Origin: an uncultured Oscillospiraceae bacterium
GTDB lineage: Bacteria > Bacillota > Clostridia > Oscillospirales > Oscillospiraceae
NCBI GenBank assembly: GCA_944385365.1
Contig: CALWWW010000005.1
Span: 1 to 64,000 of the forward strand
Direction: 5' to 3'
DNA: 64,000 nucleotides
The notes under the pieces are model-generated. The model saw only the letters and a program-made list of their open reading frames with translations. It ran no database searches and was not told where the DNA came from. The stretch's first letter is position 1. The number at the start of each line of letters is the position of its first letter. Shown one piece after another: positions 1 through 7,708 of the stretch. Made by a program: the position numbers and the translations under genes.

Positions 1-2
1 CG

Positions 3-46
3 AGACAATCCCAGCTCTGAGAATCATCTCTGAGCTGGGATTGTCT
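3..46 (-). terminator. Probable terminator of the liv operon
   Basis: A 20-nt arm (3-22) pairs with 27-46 around an ATCA loop, with one internal mismatch. It lies 36 nt downstream of the livF stop codon on the minus strand. Any T-tract would lie beyond the left edge of the window, so the termination call rests on the hairpin and its position. Confidence 0.6.
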
Positions 47-81
47 ATGTGGTGCCGTTACGTTTGACGCTTACGAACAAA

Positions 82-789
82 TCAACCGCCCAGATAAGCG
101 GCCTTGACGGCGGGGCTTTCGGCCACTTCCTTGCCGGTGCCGGACATGGTCACGCGGCCTGTCTCCAGGACGTAGGCACGGTCGGCCACCTCCAACGCCA
201 TGGAGGCGTTCTGCTCCACCAGGAGAATGGTGGTGCCCTGGGCGTGAAGCTCCCGGATGATATCGAAAATCTGCTCCACCAGCAGGGGGGCGAGGCCCAT
301 GGAGGGCTCATCCAGCATCAGCAGCTTGGGGTGGGACATCATGGCCCGGCCCATGGCCAGCATCTGCTGTTCGCCGCCGGACAGGGTACCGGCCACCTGC
401 TTGTAGCGCTCTTTCAGACGGGGAAACAGCTTATAGATTTTCTCAATGTCCTCGTCCACGCCGCTGTTGGGCTGGGTGTAAGCGCCCATTTCCAGGTTGT
501 CCCGGACGGACATCTGCAAAAAGACGCGGCGGCCTTCGGGACAGTGGGCCATGCCCATGCTGACGATCTTGTGGGGCGGCACATGGTTGATGGACTGGCC
601 CAGGAAGTCCACGGTGCCGGTCTTGCTGCGGAGCAGACCGGAAACCGTGTTGAGGATAGTGGACTTGCCCGCGCCGTTGGCGCCGATCAGCGTCACCACT
701 TCGCCCTCGTTGACCGTAAAGGACACGTCCTTGATGGCGTGGATGGAGCCATAGTACACGTTGATATTGTCGACCTTCAAAAGCTCCAT
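82..789 (-). CDS. livF: Branched-chain amino acid ABC transporter ATPase LivF
   Basis: One of the two cytoplasmic ATPases that power uptake of leucine, isoleucine and valine through LivHM. The 235-aa protein has a Walker A motif (GANGAGKST, residues 36-44), the ABC signature LSGGE (136-140) and Walker B LLMLDE (156-161). The length is normal for LivF, and the short N-terminus before Walker A and the late part (VADRAYVLETGRV) are typical of this subfamily. It is the last gene of livJHMGF, starting 3 nt after the livG stop. LivF is distinguished from LivG by size and by gene order. Substrate range (all branched-chain amino acids, or another small amino acid or amide) cannot be read from the sequence. 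Confidence 0.93.
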   Translation of the reverse strand: MELLKVDNINVYYGSIHAIKDVSFTVNEGEVVTLIGANGAGKSTILNTVSGLLRSKTGTVDFLGQSINHVPPHKIVSMGMAHCPEGRRVFLQMSVRDNLEMGAYTQPNSGVDEDIEKIYKLFPRLKERYKQVAGTLSGGEQQMLAMGRAMMSHPKLLMLDEPSMGLAPLLVEQIFDIIRELHAQGTTILLVEQNASMALEVADRAYVLETGRVTMSGTGKEVAESPAVKAAYLGG

Positions 790-792
790 ACC

Positions 793-1623
793 TTACGCCT
801 CCTTCTTCTTGCCGAGGTACGCCTCGATGACCGTGGGATTGGACTGGATTTCCTGCGGGGTGCCCTTGGCAATGATTTTGCCGTAGTTCAGCACGCAGAT
901 ACCCTCGCAGATGCCCATGACCAGGCTCATATCGTGCTCAATGAGCATGATGGCAATGTGGAACATGTCGCGGATTTTACGGATGTTGTCCATAAGCTCC
1001 GCCGTCTCCGAGGGATTCATACCGGCGGCGGGTTCGTCCAGCAGCAGGATGCCGGGATTGGTGGCCAGGGCCCGAACGATCTCCAACCGGCGCTGTGCGC
1101 CGTAGGGCAGGGAACCGGCCCGATGGTCGGCCAAATCCTGCATGTCGAAGATAGACAGCAGCTCCATGGCCTTTTCGTGGGCTTTTTTCTCCTGCTTCCA
1201 GTAGCTGGGGGCCCGCAGAATGCCGGACCACATGGAATAGGGCAGCTGATTGTGCAGGCCGATTTTCACGTTTTCCTCTACGGTGAGGGAGGAGAACAGG
1301 CGAATGTTCTGGAAAGTACGGGCAATACCGGCCTGATTGACCTGGACGGTGTTCATGCCGTGGGTGTCGATGCCGCCCAGCAGCACCGTGCCGCGGGTGG
1401 GCTGGTAGACCTTGGTCAGCAGGTTGAACACCGTGGTTTTGCCTGCGCCGTTGGGTCCGATGAGACCGGCGATCTCCGTGCGGCCGATGGTCAGATTGAA
1501 GTCGTCCACGGCCGTCAGACCGCCGAAATCGATGCCCAGGCCGATGCACTCCAGAATGGGCGACTTGTCAGCGTCACGCTCGGGAATGCGGGCCTCTCTC
1601 TGGACAGAAACGAGCTTACTCAT
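793..1623 (-). CDS. livG: Branched-chain amino acid ABC transporter ATPase LivG
   Basis: Second ATPase of the LIV importer. The 276-aa protein has Walker A GPNGAGKTT (56-64), a LivG-type signature LPYGAQRR (172-179) in place of LSGGQ, and Walker B ILLLDE (192-197). Its ATG overlaps the livM stop as ATGA, and a strong AAGGAGGT ribosome binding site lies 9 nt upstream, so the start is secure. Translational coupling with livM is expected. The N-terminus is about 25 residues longer than in E. coli LivG. The C-terminus ends with the usual YLGKKKEA-like basic tail. Confidence 0.93.
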   Translation of the reverse strand: MSKLVSVQREARIPERDADKSPILECIGLGIDFGGLTAVDDFNLTIGRTEIAGLIGPNGAGKTTVFNLLTKVYQPTRGTVLLGGIDTHGMNTVQVNQAGIARTFQNIRLFSSLTVEENVKIGLHNQLPYSMWSGILRAPSYWKQEKKAHEKAMELLSIFDMQDLADHRAGSLPYGAQRRLEIVRALATNPGILLLDEPAAGMNPSETAELMDNIRKIRDMFHIAIMLIEHDMSLVMGICEGICVLNYGKIIAKGTPQEIQSNPTVIEAYLGKKKEA

Positions 1624-2702
1624 TTACCACGGACCTCCTTGGCAGGTTTTTTGAAGAAGCGGGTGCGGATGCGCTCAAAGAACAGCTTCATGGTGGGGTT
1701 GTTGGTGGCCAGCATGACCAGAATCAGCACGATGGCATAGACCAGCATCCGGAACTCGGCGAAGGAGCGCAGCATTTCCGGCAGCACCGTCAGCAGGGTG
1801 GCGGCGATGATGGAGCCCCAGATGTTGCCCAGACCGCCCAGAACCACGAACACCAGCACCAAAATGGAGGTGTTGAAGTTGAACTTGGTGGCCTGGAGGG
1901 AGGCCATGTTGAGGCCGTACAGCGCGCCGGCAGCACCGGCCAGGGCGGCGGAGGTGACGAAGGCCATCAGCTTGTATTTGGTGATATTGATGCCTACGCT
2001 CTCGGCGGCGATGCGGTTGTCCCGCAGAGCCATGATAGCGCGGCCGGAACGGCTGCGGATCAGGTTGAGGACCACAATCAGCGTCACCATGACCAGAATG
2101 AAACCGGCGGTAAAGGTGGCGATGGTGGTGGTGCTGGTGGCGCCCTGGGCGCCCTTGATGATCTCAATGCCGTTTTCCGTCAGGCCCAGGTCGGACACGG
2201 TCTTCTGGCCGTTGAGGTTGAACATCATGTGCAGGCCGTTTTCATCGTAGCCCACCAGCAGGCAGTTGACCAGCTCTTTGATGATCTCGCCGAAGGCCAG
2301 GGTCACAATGGCCAGATAGTCGCCGCGGAGCCGCAGAACGGGGGTGCCCACCAGGAAACCGGCGATGGCGGCGAAGAACGCGCCCAGGACCATGGACACG
2401 GCCAGACGGACCGGGTCGGAGGGAATGGCCGACTGGAGGGACATGGCGGCGATGATGCCGGAGAACGCGCCGACGCTCATAAAGCCCGCGTGGCCCAGGC
2501 TCAGCTCGCCCAGAATGCCTACGGTCAGATTCAGGGAAATGGCCATGGTCACATAGGCGCAGATGGGAACCAGCTGGCCGCTGAGGGAACGGCTGATGGC
2601 GCCCTGATTCTGCAAAATGGACATGACCACGAAAACGATGATCACACCGGCATAGGTCAGGAAGTCTGTGCGGGTGCGTTTGTTGCGAAGATTGATTTTC
2701 AT
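1620..2702 (-). CDS. livM: Branched-chain amino acid ABC permease LivM
   Basis: Integral membrane subunit forming the translocation pore with LivH. The 360-aa product has about nine hydrophobic segments and the family motif region RLRGDYLAIVTLAFGEI, followed by the cytoplasmic coupling loop (RAIMALRDNRIAAESVGI) that contacts the ATPases. I chose the ATG at 2702 (MKINLRNK) because GAGGTG lies 6 nt upstream; a GTG at 2711 is in frame but sits too close to that site. The gene begins 10 nt after the livH stop and overlaps livG by 4 nt. Confidence 0.92.
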   Translation of the reverse strand: MKINLRNKRTRTDFLTYAGVIIVFVVMSILQNQGAISRSLSGQLVPICAYVTMAISLNLTVGILGELSLGHAGFMSVGAFSGIIAAMSLQSAIPSDPVRLAVSMVLGAFFAAIAGFLVGTPVLRLRGDYLAIVTLAFGEIIKELVNCLLVGYDENGLHMMFNLNGQKTVSDLGLTENGIEIIKGAQGATSTTTIATFTAGFILVMVTLIVVLNLIRSRSGRAIMALRDNRIAAESVGINITKYKLMAFVTSAALAGAAGALYGLNMASLQATKFNFNTSILVLVFVVLGGLGNIWGSIIAATLLTVLPEMLRSFAEFRMLVYAIVLILVMLATNNPTMKLFFERIRTRFFKKPAKEVRGK

Positions 2703-2712
2703 TCCACTCACC

Positions 2713-3591
2713 TCACACTTTCTCCATAACCTTCTTGCCCAGCAGGCCCGTGGGCTTCACCAGCAGCACGACGATGAGGACGGCGAAGACGATGGCGTTG
2801 GCCAGCTGCATGGAGATATAGGCTTTTGCCAGGGCCTCGATGACGCCCAGCAGGATGCCGCCCAGGAACGCGCCGGGGATGGAGCCGATTCCGCCGAAGA
2901 CGGCGGCGGTAAAGGCCTTGATACCGGGCATGGAGCCGGTGGTGGGCATCAGGGAGGGGGAGTAGGAGCACAGCAGGACGCCGGCCACGGCGGCCAGTGC
3001 CGAGCCGATGGCAAAGGTCACGGAAATGGTCTGGTTGACGTTGATGCCCATGAGCTGGGCCGCGCCCTTGTCCTCGGAGCAGGCCCGCATGGCCTTGCCC
3101 ATTTTGCTCTTGGAGGTGAACAACGTCAGGCCCGCCATGATGACCAGGCAGACAATGACGGTGAGGATGGAGATGTACTGAATGGAGAGCTTGCCGCCGA
3201 ACAGCTGCAGGGTACCGGAGATGATGGGGGTGTAGCTTTTGGCGGCGGCGCCCCAGATCAGCAGGGCGGAGTTTTGCAGCAGGTAGCTGACGCCGATGGC
3301 GGTGATCAGGACCGCCAGGGAGGGAGCGGCGCGCAGGGGCTTGTAAGCCAGACCCTCAATGACGATACCCAGGACCGTACAGACGGCCATGGCCAGCAGA
3401 ATGGAAACCACCGCGGGCAGACCCAGGTAAGTGGTGGCGCAGAAGGAGATGTAGCCGCCCACCATGATGACGTCGCCGTGGGCGAAGTTCAGCATCTTGG
3501 CGATGCCGTAGACCATGGTGTAGCCCAGGGCGATAATGGCGTAGACGCTGCCCAGGCTGATGCCGCTGATGAGGTAGGACAAAAATTCCAT
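2713..3591 (-). CDS. livH: Branched-chain amino acid ABC permease LivH
   Basis: Partner permease of LivM. The 292-aa protein starts MEFLSYLISGISLGSVYAII, a characteristic LivH N-terminus, and carries the LivH motif GYTMVYGIAKMLNFAHGDV. The coupling loop SKMGKAMRACSEDKGAAQLMGI contacts the ATPases. The ATG at 3591 has AGAGGTG about 8 nt upstream. An in-frame start 69 nt earlier would add a charged, non-conserved leader and is rejected. A strong hairpin separates the gene from livJ upstream. Confidence 0.92.
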   Translation of the reverse strand: MEFLSYLISGISLGSVYAIIALGYTMVYGIAKMLNFAHGDVIMVGGYISFCATTYLGLPAVVSILLAMAVCTVLGIVIEGLAYKPLRAAPSLAVLITAIGVSYLLQNSALLIWGAAAKSYTPIISGTLQLFGGKLSIQYISILTVIVCLVIMAGLTLFTSKSKMGKAMRACSEDKGAAQLMGINVNQTISVTFAIGSALAAVAGVLLCSYSPSLMPTTGSMPGIKAFTAAVFGGIGSIPGAFLGGILLGVIEALAKAYISMQLANAIVFAVLIVVLLVKPTGLLGKKVMEKV

Positions 3592-3710
3592 GATTGGGTG
3601 ACACCTCTTTTTACTCTTAAAATCAAAGTACGAACAGTTCTGTGGCAGAAACAGGGGCATAGCCCCCGGCTGCTGCCGCTGTTTCTACCACAGCGGAAAA
3701 GATGCGGATA

Positions 3711-3742
3711 CCGTCGGAGAGGGTACGGGCCCTCTCCGACGG
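3711..3742 (-). other. 13-bp hairpin between livJ and livH
   Basis: A perfect 13-bp inverted repeat (3711-3723 with 3730-3742) encloses a 6-nt loop, 29 nt after the livJ stop. No T-tract follows on the minus strand, so it is better read as an mRNA processing or stabilising structure, or a weak attenuator, that would leave more binding-protein mRNA than permease mRNA. Such structures are common after substrate-binding-protein genes. Confidence 0.6.
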
Positions 3743-3770
3743 CCAAAATCGGGATATCCCGGCCGGATGT

Positions 3771-4961
3771 TTAGTTGGGCAGGGTGTAGACGCCGTCCTT
3801 GATGACAACGGCCATGGGAGCCTTGGAGACCTCGCCGGTGGCCTGCCAGGTCATGTTCTGGCCGGTGAGACCGTTGTAGGTCAGCGTGGGCATGGCAGCC
3901 ACCAGAGCCTCGCAGATGTCGGCGGCGGACATGTCGGCGGTGCAGCCGGCGGCCTCGATGGCGGCCTTGACGACGTACACGGCGTCATAGGCGTCGGCAG
4001 CGAACTGGTTGGGGATTTCGCCGTAGGCTTCCTGATACTTGGCGACGAAGTTCTTGGTCAGATCGTCGGTGGCATCGGCGGAGAAGGGGGTCAGCAGCAT
4101 GACGCCCTCAGCCAGGGAGGTGTCGAAGTTCTCCAGGGTCAGAATGCCGTCCATGCCGTCCACGCCGAAGAAGGTGGGAGCATAGCCCATGGCGTTGGCC
4201 TGATTCAGGATGATGGAAGCGGGCTGGTAGTAGATGGGCAGGAACAGCAGATCAGCGCCCTTGGACTGGGCATCGGTCAGCTGCACGGTGAAGTCGGTGG
4301 CGGTGTCGGCGGTGAAGGTACCCTCGGTGACAACCTCCAGGCCCTTGGCCTCGGCCTCTTCCACGAAGGTGTCGCGGATGCCCTGGGAGTAGGCGTCGTC
4401 ATTGCGGTAGATGATGGCGATCTTGGCGTCGGCCATGTTCTCGGCAATGTAGTCGGCGGCGCCGGTGCCCTGGTTGGGGTCGGAGAAGCAGACCTGGAAC
4501 ACGTTGTCCTTGCCGTCAATGACATCGGGAGAGGAGCCGGAAGGCGTGATCATAAAGGTGCGGTCGGAATAGACCTGAGCGGCCACAGCCGTGGCAGCGC
4601 CGGAGGTGGTGGGGCCGACCAGAATCTGCATACCCCAGTCCATCAGATTGTTGTAGGCGTTCTTGGACTTCTCGCCGTCGGCCTCGTCGTCCTGCTTGTT
4701 CAGCTCGAACTTGACGGTGCTGTCGCTGGCGTTGATCTCATCGACGGCAATCTGTGCGCCGTTGACAACGGCCTGGCCGTAGATGGCGGCGTCGCCGGTC
4801 AGGGGGCCGACCGCGCCCAGCTTGAACGCACCCTCGATGGATTCGGAGCTGCCGGTGGCAGCGCCATTGTCGGCGGGGTCGCTGGTGTCTTTGCTGCCGC
4901 AGGCGGTGAGACAGCCGAAGGTCATGGTCATGGCCAGCAGAAGGCAGAGGATCTTCTTCAT
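3771..4961 (-). CDS. livJ: Branched-chain amino acid ABC transporter substrate-binding lipoprotein
   Basis: Extracellular receptor of the LIV importer, 396 aa. It has a lipoprotein signal peptide with lipobox LTAC (Cys21 when numbered from 4961), a spacer rich in D, S and G, then a Leu/Ile/Val-binding fold beginning FKLGAVGPLTGDAAIYGQAV and containing GPTTSGAATAVAAQ. It is followed by livHMGF, which fixes the role. Two in-frame ATGs (4967 and 4961) follow one GGAG; 4961 has the better 9-nt spacing. Expression is probably conditional, because a hairpin followed by six T lies between the promoter and this start. The ligand may be any branched-chain or related amino acid. Confidence 0.9.
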   Translation of the reverse strand: MKKILCLLLAMTMTFGCLTACGSKDTSDPADNGAATGSSESIEGAFKLGAVGPLTGDAAIYGQAVVNGAQIAVDEINASDSTVKFELNKQDDEADGEKSKNAYNNLMDWGMQILVGPTTSGAATAVAAQVYSDRTFMITPSGSSPDVIDGKDNVFQVCFSDPNQGTGAADYIAENMADAKIAIIYRNDDAYSQGIRDTFVEEAEAKGLEVVTEGTFTADTATDFTVQLTDAQSKGADLLFLPIYYQPASIILNQANAMGYAPTFFGVDGMDGILTLENFDTSLAEGVMLLTPFSADATDDLTKNFVAKYQEAYGEIPNQFAADAYDAVYVVKAAIEAAGCTADMSAADICEALVAAMPTLTYNGLTGQNMTWQATGEVSKAPMAVVIKDGVYTLPN

Positions 4962-5005
4962 TTTCATTTTCTCCTTTTGCATTAGATTACGAAAGCGATG
5001 CGGGT

Positions 5006-5038
5006 AAAAAAACGGGGCCATCCTCGGTTTTGGCCCGT
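5006..5038 (-). terminator. Terminator-like attenuator in the livJ leader
   Basis: Read on the minus strand, 5038-5031 (ACGGGCCA) pairs with 5020-5012 (TGGCCCCGT, one bulged C) around a 10-nt loop, followed at once by six T (5011-5006). It lies about 75 nt downstream of the -10 box at 5092-5097 and 45 nt before the livJ start. This is the layout of transcription attenuation. No T-box or known riboswitch core was recognised in the short leader, so the signal is unknown. Confidence 0.6.
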
Positions 5039-5091
5039 CTTTTCCGGTGATTTCCCACAAAAAATTGTGGTACCTCGAATTTCGTGACTTC

Positions 5092-5120
5092 ATTCTATGC
5101 TTTTTCCTCTGTAAAGTCAA
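5092..5120 (-). promoter_or_regulatory. Promoter of livJHMGF
   Basis: On the minus strand TTGACT (5120-5115) and TAGAAT (5097-5092) are separated by exactly 17 nt, a good vegetative promoter. Transcription would start near 5085, giving a leader of about 125 nt. The 431 nt between livJ and the FmdE gene hold this promoter, the attenuator, a small hairpin at 5055-5070 (CCACAA/TTGTGG) and the FmdE-gene terminator. I see no gene in it. Confidence 0.75.
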
Positions 5121-5341
5121 TGCAAATAGTGAATATGGATTTGCCAAATGTTCTTGCACATTTTCAACAAAATGCACAAGTAAAAACGCTCTATTTTGTT
5201 TATTCATACCAGTATTACGAATACTCATATATCATTCATACCCCAAAATTCGAGGGCAAAATGTCCGTATAGAGCGGACGTTTGCGCGAAAACCGTGGAA
5301 TTTCCCTTGGTTTTGTTGTGTCCGCCCGGCGCGGTTGACGC

Positions 5342-5370
5342 AAAAAGGGCGCGTCCCGGAGGACGCGCCC
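5342..5370 (-). terminator. Intrinsic terminator of the FmdE-domain gene
   Basis: A perfect 10-bp GC stem (5347-5356 with 5361-5370) has a 4-nt loop and five T on the minus strand (5346-5342). It lies 23 nt after the stop codon of the gene at 5393-5908. Confidence 0.85.
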
Positions 5371-5392
5371 CTTGCGCAGACATGCAGCAGTT

Positions 5393-5908
5393 TTACCAAT
5401 CCCGGTCGCCGTCGCTGTCGTAGAGATCGTCGGCGGGCAGCACCGTGGGGGTGACCACGGGGCGGGGATTACGGATCATACAGGCCGAGGACAGAATGCA
5501 GTTGGGAGCCTTTTCCGGCACCTCGTTGCCCTCGGTGACCTGGAACAGCTTTTCCAGGGGCATGGCCAGGAGTTTTTCCGTCAGACCCGGCCGGTCCCGC
5601 AGCCAGGGCCGCAGGGCCAGATGAATGCTCCGGTCCGTCCGGGGATCGCAGAAGCGGAAGGCCATGCGGCGGCGGCTCTGGACCCGCAGCTTTCCGTTGC
5701 CGATGGTGCAGCCCAGCACCGACTGGATGGCGTCAATGGCGCAGGAAAAGCTCTCCGCGGTACATACCACGTCGCAGGGGCCTTCCTCCAGGCCGAACTG
5801 CTCTATGATATAGGCTGTGGCCCTTGCGCCGATGGCCAGGGCCGGACAGGGGCAGCCGTGGAATGCCACCGCCCGCGCCCACGCTCGTTCTAACTCCATA
5901 GCTTCCAT
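5393..5908 (-). CDS. FmdE-domain protein of unknown function
   Basis: A 171-aa protein resembling the FmdE (formylmethanofuran dehydrogenase subunit E) domain. Evidence is the N-terminal FHGCPCPALAIGARA (16-30) and the second block CAIDAIQSVLGCTIGNGKL (56-74), both conserved in FmdE-like metal-binding proteins. In family members the first motif usually reads F-H-G-H-x-C-P-G; here the second His is replaced by Cys19 and the Gly by Ala. The gene stands alone with its own promoter and terminator. No methanofuran or molybdopterin gene is nearby, so a link to formylmethanofuran chemistry should not be assumed; many bacterial FmdE proteins are orphans. GAGGAG precedes the ATG at 5908. Confidence 0.75.
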   Translation of the reverse strand: MEAMELERAWARAVAFHGCPCPALAIGARATAYIIEQFGLEEGPCDVVCTAESFSCAIDAIQSVLGCTIGNGKLRVQSRRRMAFRFCDPRTDRSIHLALRPWLRDRPGLTEKLLAMPLEKLFQVTEGNEVPEKAPNCILSSACMIRNPRPVVTPTVLPADDLYDSDGDRDW

Positions 5909-5951
5909 AGCTTTTCACTCCTCGCCGTCACACTGTGGACAGTTTGGGCAC

Positions 5952-5980
5952 ATTATACCAAATCCCGGCACGGGATGCAA
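5952..5980 (-). promoter_or_regulatory. Promoter of the FmdE-domain gene
   Basis: On the minus strand TTGCAT (5980-5975) and a perfect TATAAT (5957-5952) are spaced by 17 nt. The spacer contains a short palindrome (CCCG-TGC-CGGG) that could be an operator, which is speculative. Confidence 0.75.
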
Positions 5981-6003
5981 GGTGATATGGATGGGAAAAA
6001 TGC

Positions 6004-6032
6004 TACAAAATGCAGGATATTTATGATATACT
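6004..6032 (+). promoter_or_regulatory. Candidate promoter of the DUF4317 gene
   Basis: TATACT (6027-6032) is preceded by TACAAA (6004-6009) at 17 nt. The -35 box matches only 3 of 6 consensus bases, but the site lies 33 nt before the start codon and diverges from the FmdE promoter. Confidence 0.4.
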
Positions 6033-6064
6033 AGGGAGGAACTGAAAGAACAGGAGTGCATACC

Positions 6065-7198
6065 ATGACCGATAAGGAAATTTCTGAGATCCGGCGGCGG
6101 TTCCGCCCCGGCCGGACCAATATCACCCACATTGCCGGCTGCTATGTCAGCGACAACCGGGAGATTATCGCCCGGTTTGACCAGCCGGTGGCCACGGCTT
6201 CGGAAAACGAACGGGAAAAGTACATGGCCCTGCTGAAACGGTCCCTTTCCGGCGGCCAGGGCAAGAATCTGCTGGATATCACTTTCCAGACGGCCCAGGT
6301 GGCCGACAGCGACGAGCACCGGCTTTTGATGAATCTGCGGGACTCGGGCCTCAAGAACGAGTCGGTGCTGGACCAGTTCTTTGAGACGGTGGTCCAATCC
6401 CTGGCCATGGAGACCAATTACGTGATTCTTCTGGCCCACGACGTCTACGACGTTCCCTACAAGGGCCGGGACGGGGGCCGTATGGCCGACGGCTCCGATA
6501 CACAATTTTCCTACATTGTGTGCAGTATCTGCCCGGTGAAGCTGACCAAGCCCAATCTGTGCTTTGACGCCCATGAGCAGACGTTCCACCTCCAGACCCA
6601 GGACTTTGTGGTGGCTGCGCCGGAGCTGGGCTTCCTCTTCCCGGCCTTCGACAGCCGCAGCACCAACCTGTATAACGCCCTTTATTACACCCGCAGCGCC
6701 GACAACGTCCACGAGGATTTCATCGAGGCCGTCTTCCGCACGGAGCCGCCCATGGCCGCCGCCGACCAGAAGGAGACCTTCCAGCTGATGCTGTCGGATT
6801 CCCTGGAGGAGTCGTGCAGCTATGACGTGGTGCAGACCATGCACAGCCATCTCAGCGACCTGATCGCCGACCACAAGGCCAACCACGACCCGGAACCCCT
6901 GGTCCTGACGAAGCAGCAGGTGGAGCAGGTTCTGGAATCCTGCGGCGTGGAGCAGGCGGAGCTGGAGAGCTTCGACAAGCGCTTTGACGATGAATTCGGC
7001 GCCGACGCCATTCTCAGCCCCGCCAACCTCATTGACGCCAAGCAGATGCAGGTCAGCACCCCCGATGTGACCATCAAGGTCAATCCCGAGCGGAAAGACC
7101 TGGTGGAGACCCGCGTCATCAACGGCGCCAAGTACATTCTGGTCCGGGCCGACGATTCCGTGGAGGTCAACGGCATCAACATCCATATTCAGGAGTGA
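6065..7198 (+). CDS. DUF4317 family protein
   Basis: A 377-aa cytoplasmic protein with no signal peptide or membrane segment. It begins MTDKEISEIRRRFRPGRTNITHIAGCYVSDNREII, the conserved start of the DUF4317 family found mostly in Clostridia; the function of that family is unknown. The ATG at 6065 is 8 nt after AGGAG; an in-frame GTG at 6056 would overlap that site. The middle part is rich in acidic and aromatic residues (ILLAHDVYDVPYKGRDGGRM). The C-terminus ends in a short block beginning YILVRADDSVEVNGINI. It is a single gene between divergent promoters and a repeat-filled spacer, so no role can be inferred from context. Confidence 0.8.
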   Translation: MTDKEISEIRRRFRPGRTNITHIAGCYVSDNREIIARFDQPVATASENEREKYMALLKRSLSGGQGKNLLDITFQTAQVADSDEHRLLMNLRDSGLKNESVLDQFFETVVQSLAMETNYVILLAHDVYDVPYKGRDGGRMADGSDTQFSYIVCSICPVKLTKPNLCFDAHEQTFHLQTQDFVVAAPELGFLFPAFDSRSTNLYNALYYTRSADNVHEDFIEAVFRTEPPMAAADQKETFQLMLSDSLEESCSYDVVQTMHSHLSDLIADHKANHDPEPLVLTKQQVEQVLESCGVEQAELESFDKRFDDEFGADAILSPANLIDAKQMQVSTPDVTIKVNPERKDLVETRVINGAKYILVRADDSVEVNGINIHIQE

Positions 7199-7243
7199 CC
7201 GGCAGCGCCATTCCGTGCATACGGACCGCCTGCCCGTGAGAAC

Positions 7244-7402
7244 GTAGGGCGGGACCTATGTGTCCCGCCGCTGGTACGTTTCCCGGTTACCACCGGCGTA
7301 GGGGCCGGCATCCCTGACGGCCCCGGATGGGAGCGCCCTGCTGAACGCCAAGGTGGTTTCTCGTGGCTTCTACACTGTAGGGCGGGGGCTTGCCCCCGCC
7401 GC
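7244..7402. repeat. Family 2 GC-hairpin repeats, three modules
   Basis: Three short palindromes each begin GTAGGG and end CCG: 7244-7270 (GGCGGGAC/GTCCCGCC arms), 7298-7325 (GGGGCCG/CGGCCCC arms around GCATCCCTGA) and 7377-7402 (GCGGGGGC/GCCCCCGC). The same modules recur near 17.0, 23.4, 31.4, 36.4 and 39.1 kb, always between genes. The 306 nt between the DUF4317 gene and the terminal array at 7498 hold only these repeats and one terminator; no coding signal is seen. Confidence 0.75.
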
Positions 7403-7434
7403 CGTGCCGCATCCAGTATGATGCGGCACGTTTT
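7403..7434 (+). terminator. Intrinsic terminator downstream of the DUF4317 gene
   Basis: A perfect 10-bp stem (7404-7413 with 7420-7429), extended by C403-G430, has a 6-nt loop and TTTT at 7431-7434. It is 200 nt past the stop codon, beyond the family 2 repeats. Confidence 0.65.
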
Positions 7435-7497
7435 CAATCGACCGCGTCAGCGGTCACCACACTTTTTCACTCTTCACTTTTCACTATTACTTAAACC

Positions 7498-7708
7498 GTA
7501 AGGCCGCCGTCCGCCACCCGCGATGGGGTGGGGACGGCGGCCTTACGGCTTCGCCGTGGGGATTGCGCCATCTGCGGATGGCGCTTTGGGACGCTGGGGG
7601 ATTTCGCCCCGTGCGCGGGGCGGGAATTTCGCCCGCTGCGGCGGGCGACCGGGACTCTGCCCCTGGACCCCGGAATTTTTTTGTAAAAAAATTCAGTAAA
7701 AACTTTAA
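7498..7708 (-). repeat. Family 1 hairpin-array repeat, copy A
   Basis: Read from the yhaN stop codon (minus strand) it holds an AT-rich hairpin, a CCAGGGG...CCCCGG-type hairpin, two variable stems with loop CGCA (GCCCGC/GCGGGC and CCCCG/CGGGG), the near-constant GCGCCATC/GATGGCGC stem with the same loop, and a long terminal hairpin with GGCCGCCGTCC arms. The yhaN stop codon lies inside the first few bases of the element. Confidence 0.8.

Noticed and set aside
4962..5091. T-box riboswitch in the livJ leader
   Set aside because: The leader is only about 125 nt, there is no TGGNACC bulge sequence, no specifier loop could be drawn, and GGTACCAC near 5068-5075 is not in a terminator/antiterminator context.
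7189..7437. Short open frames within the repeat-filled spacers (for example 7189-7437, 17063-17383, 31168-31433, 39201-39507, 57471-57963)
   Set aside because: They translate the GC hairpins in several frames at once, recur wherever the repeats occur, and lack ribosome binding sites or recognisable products.
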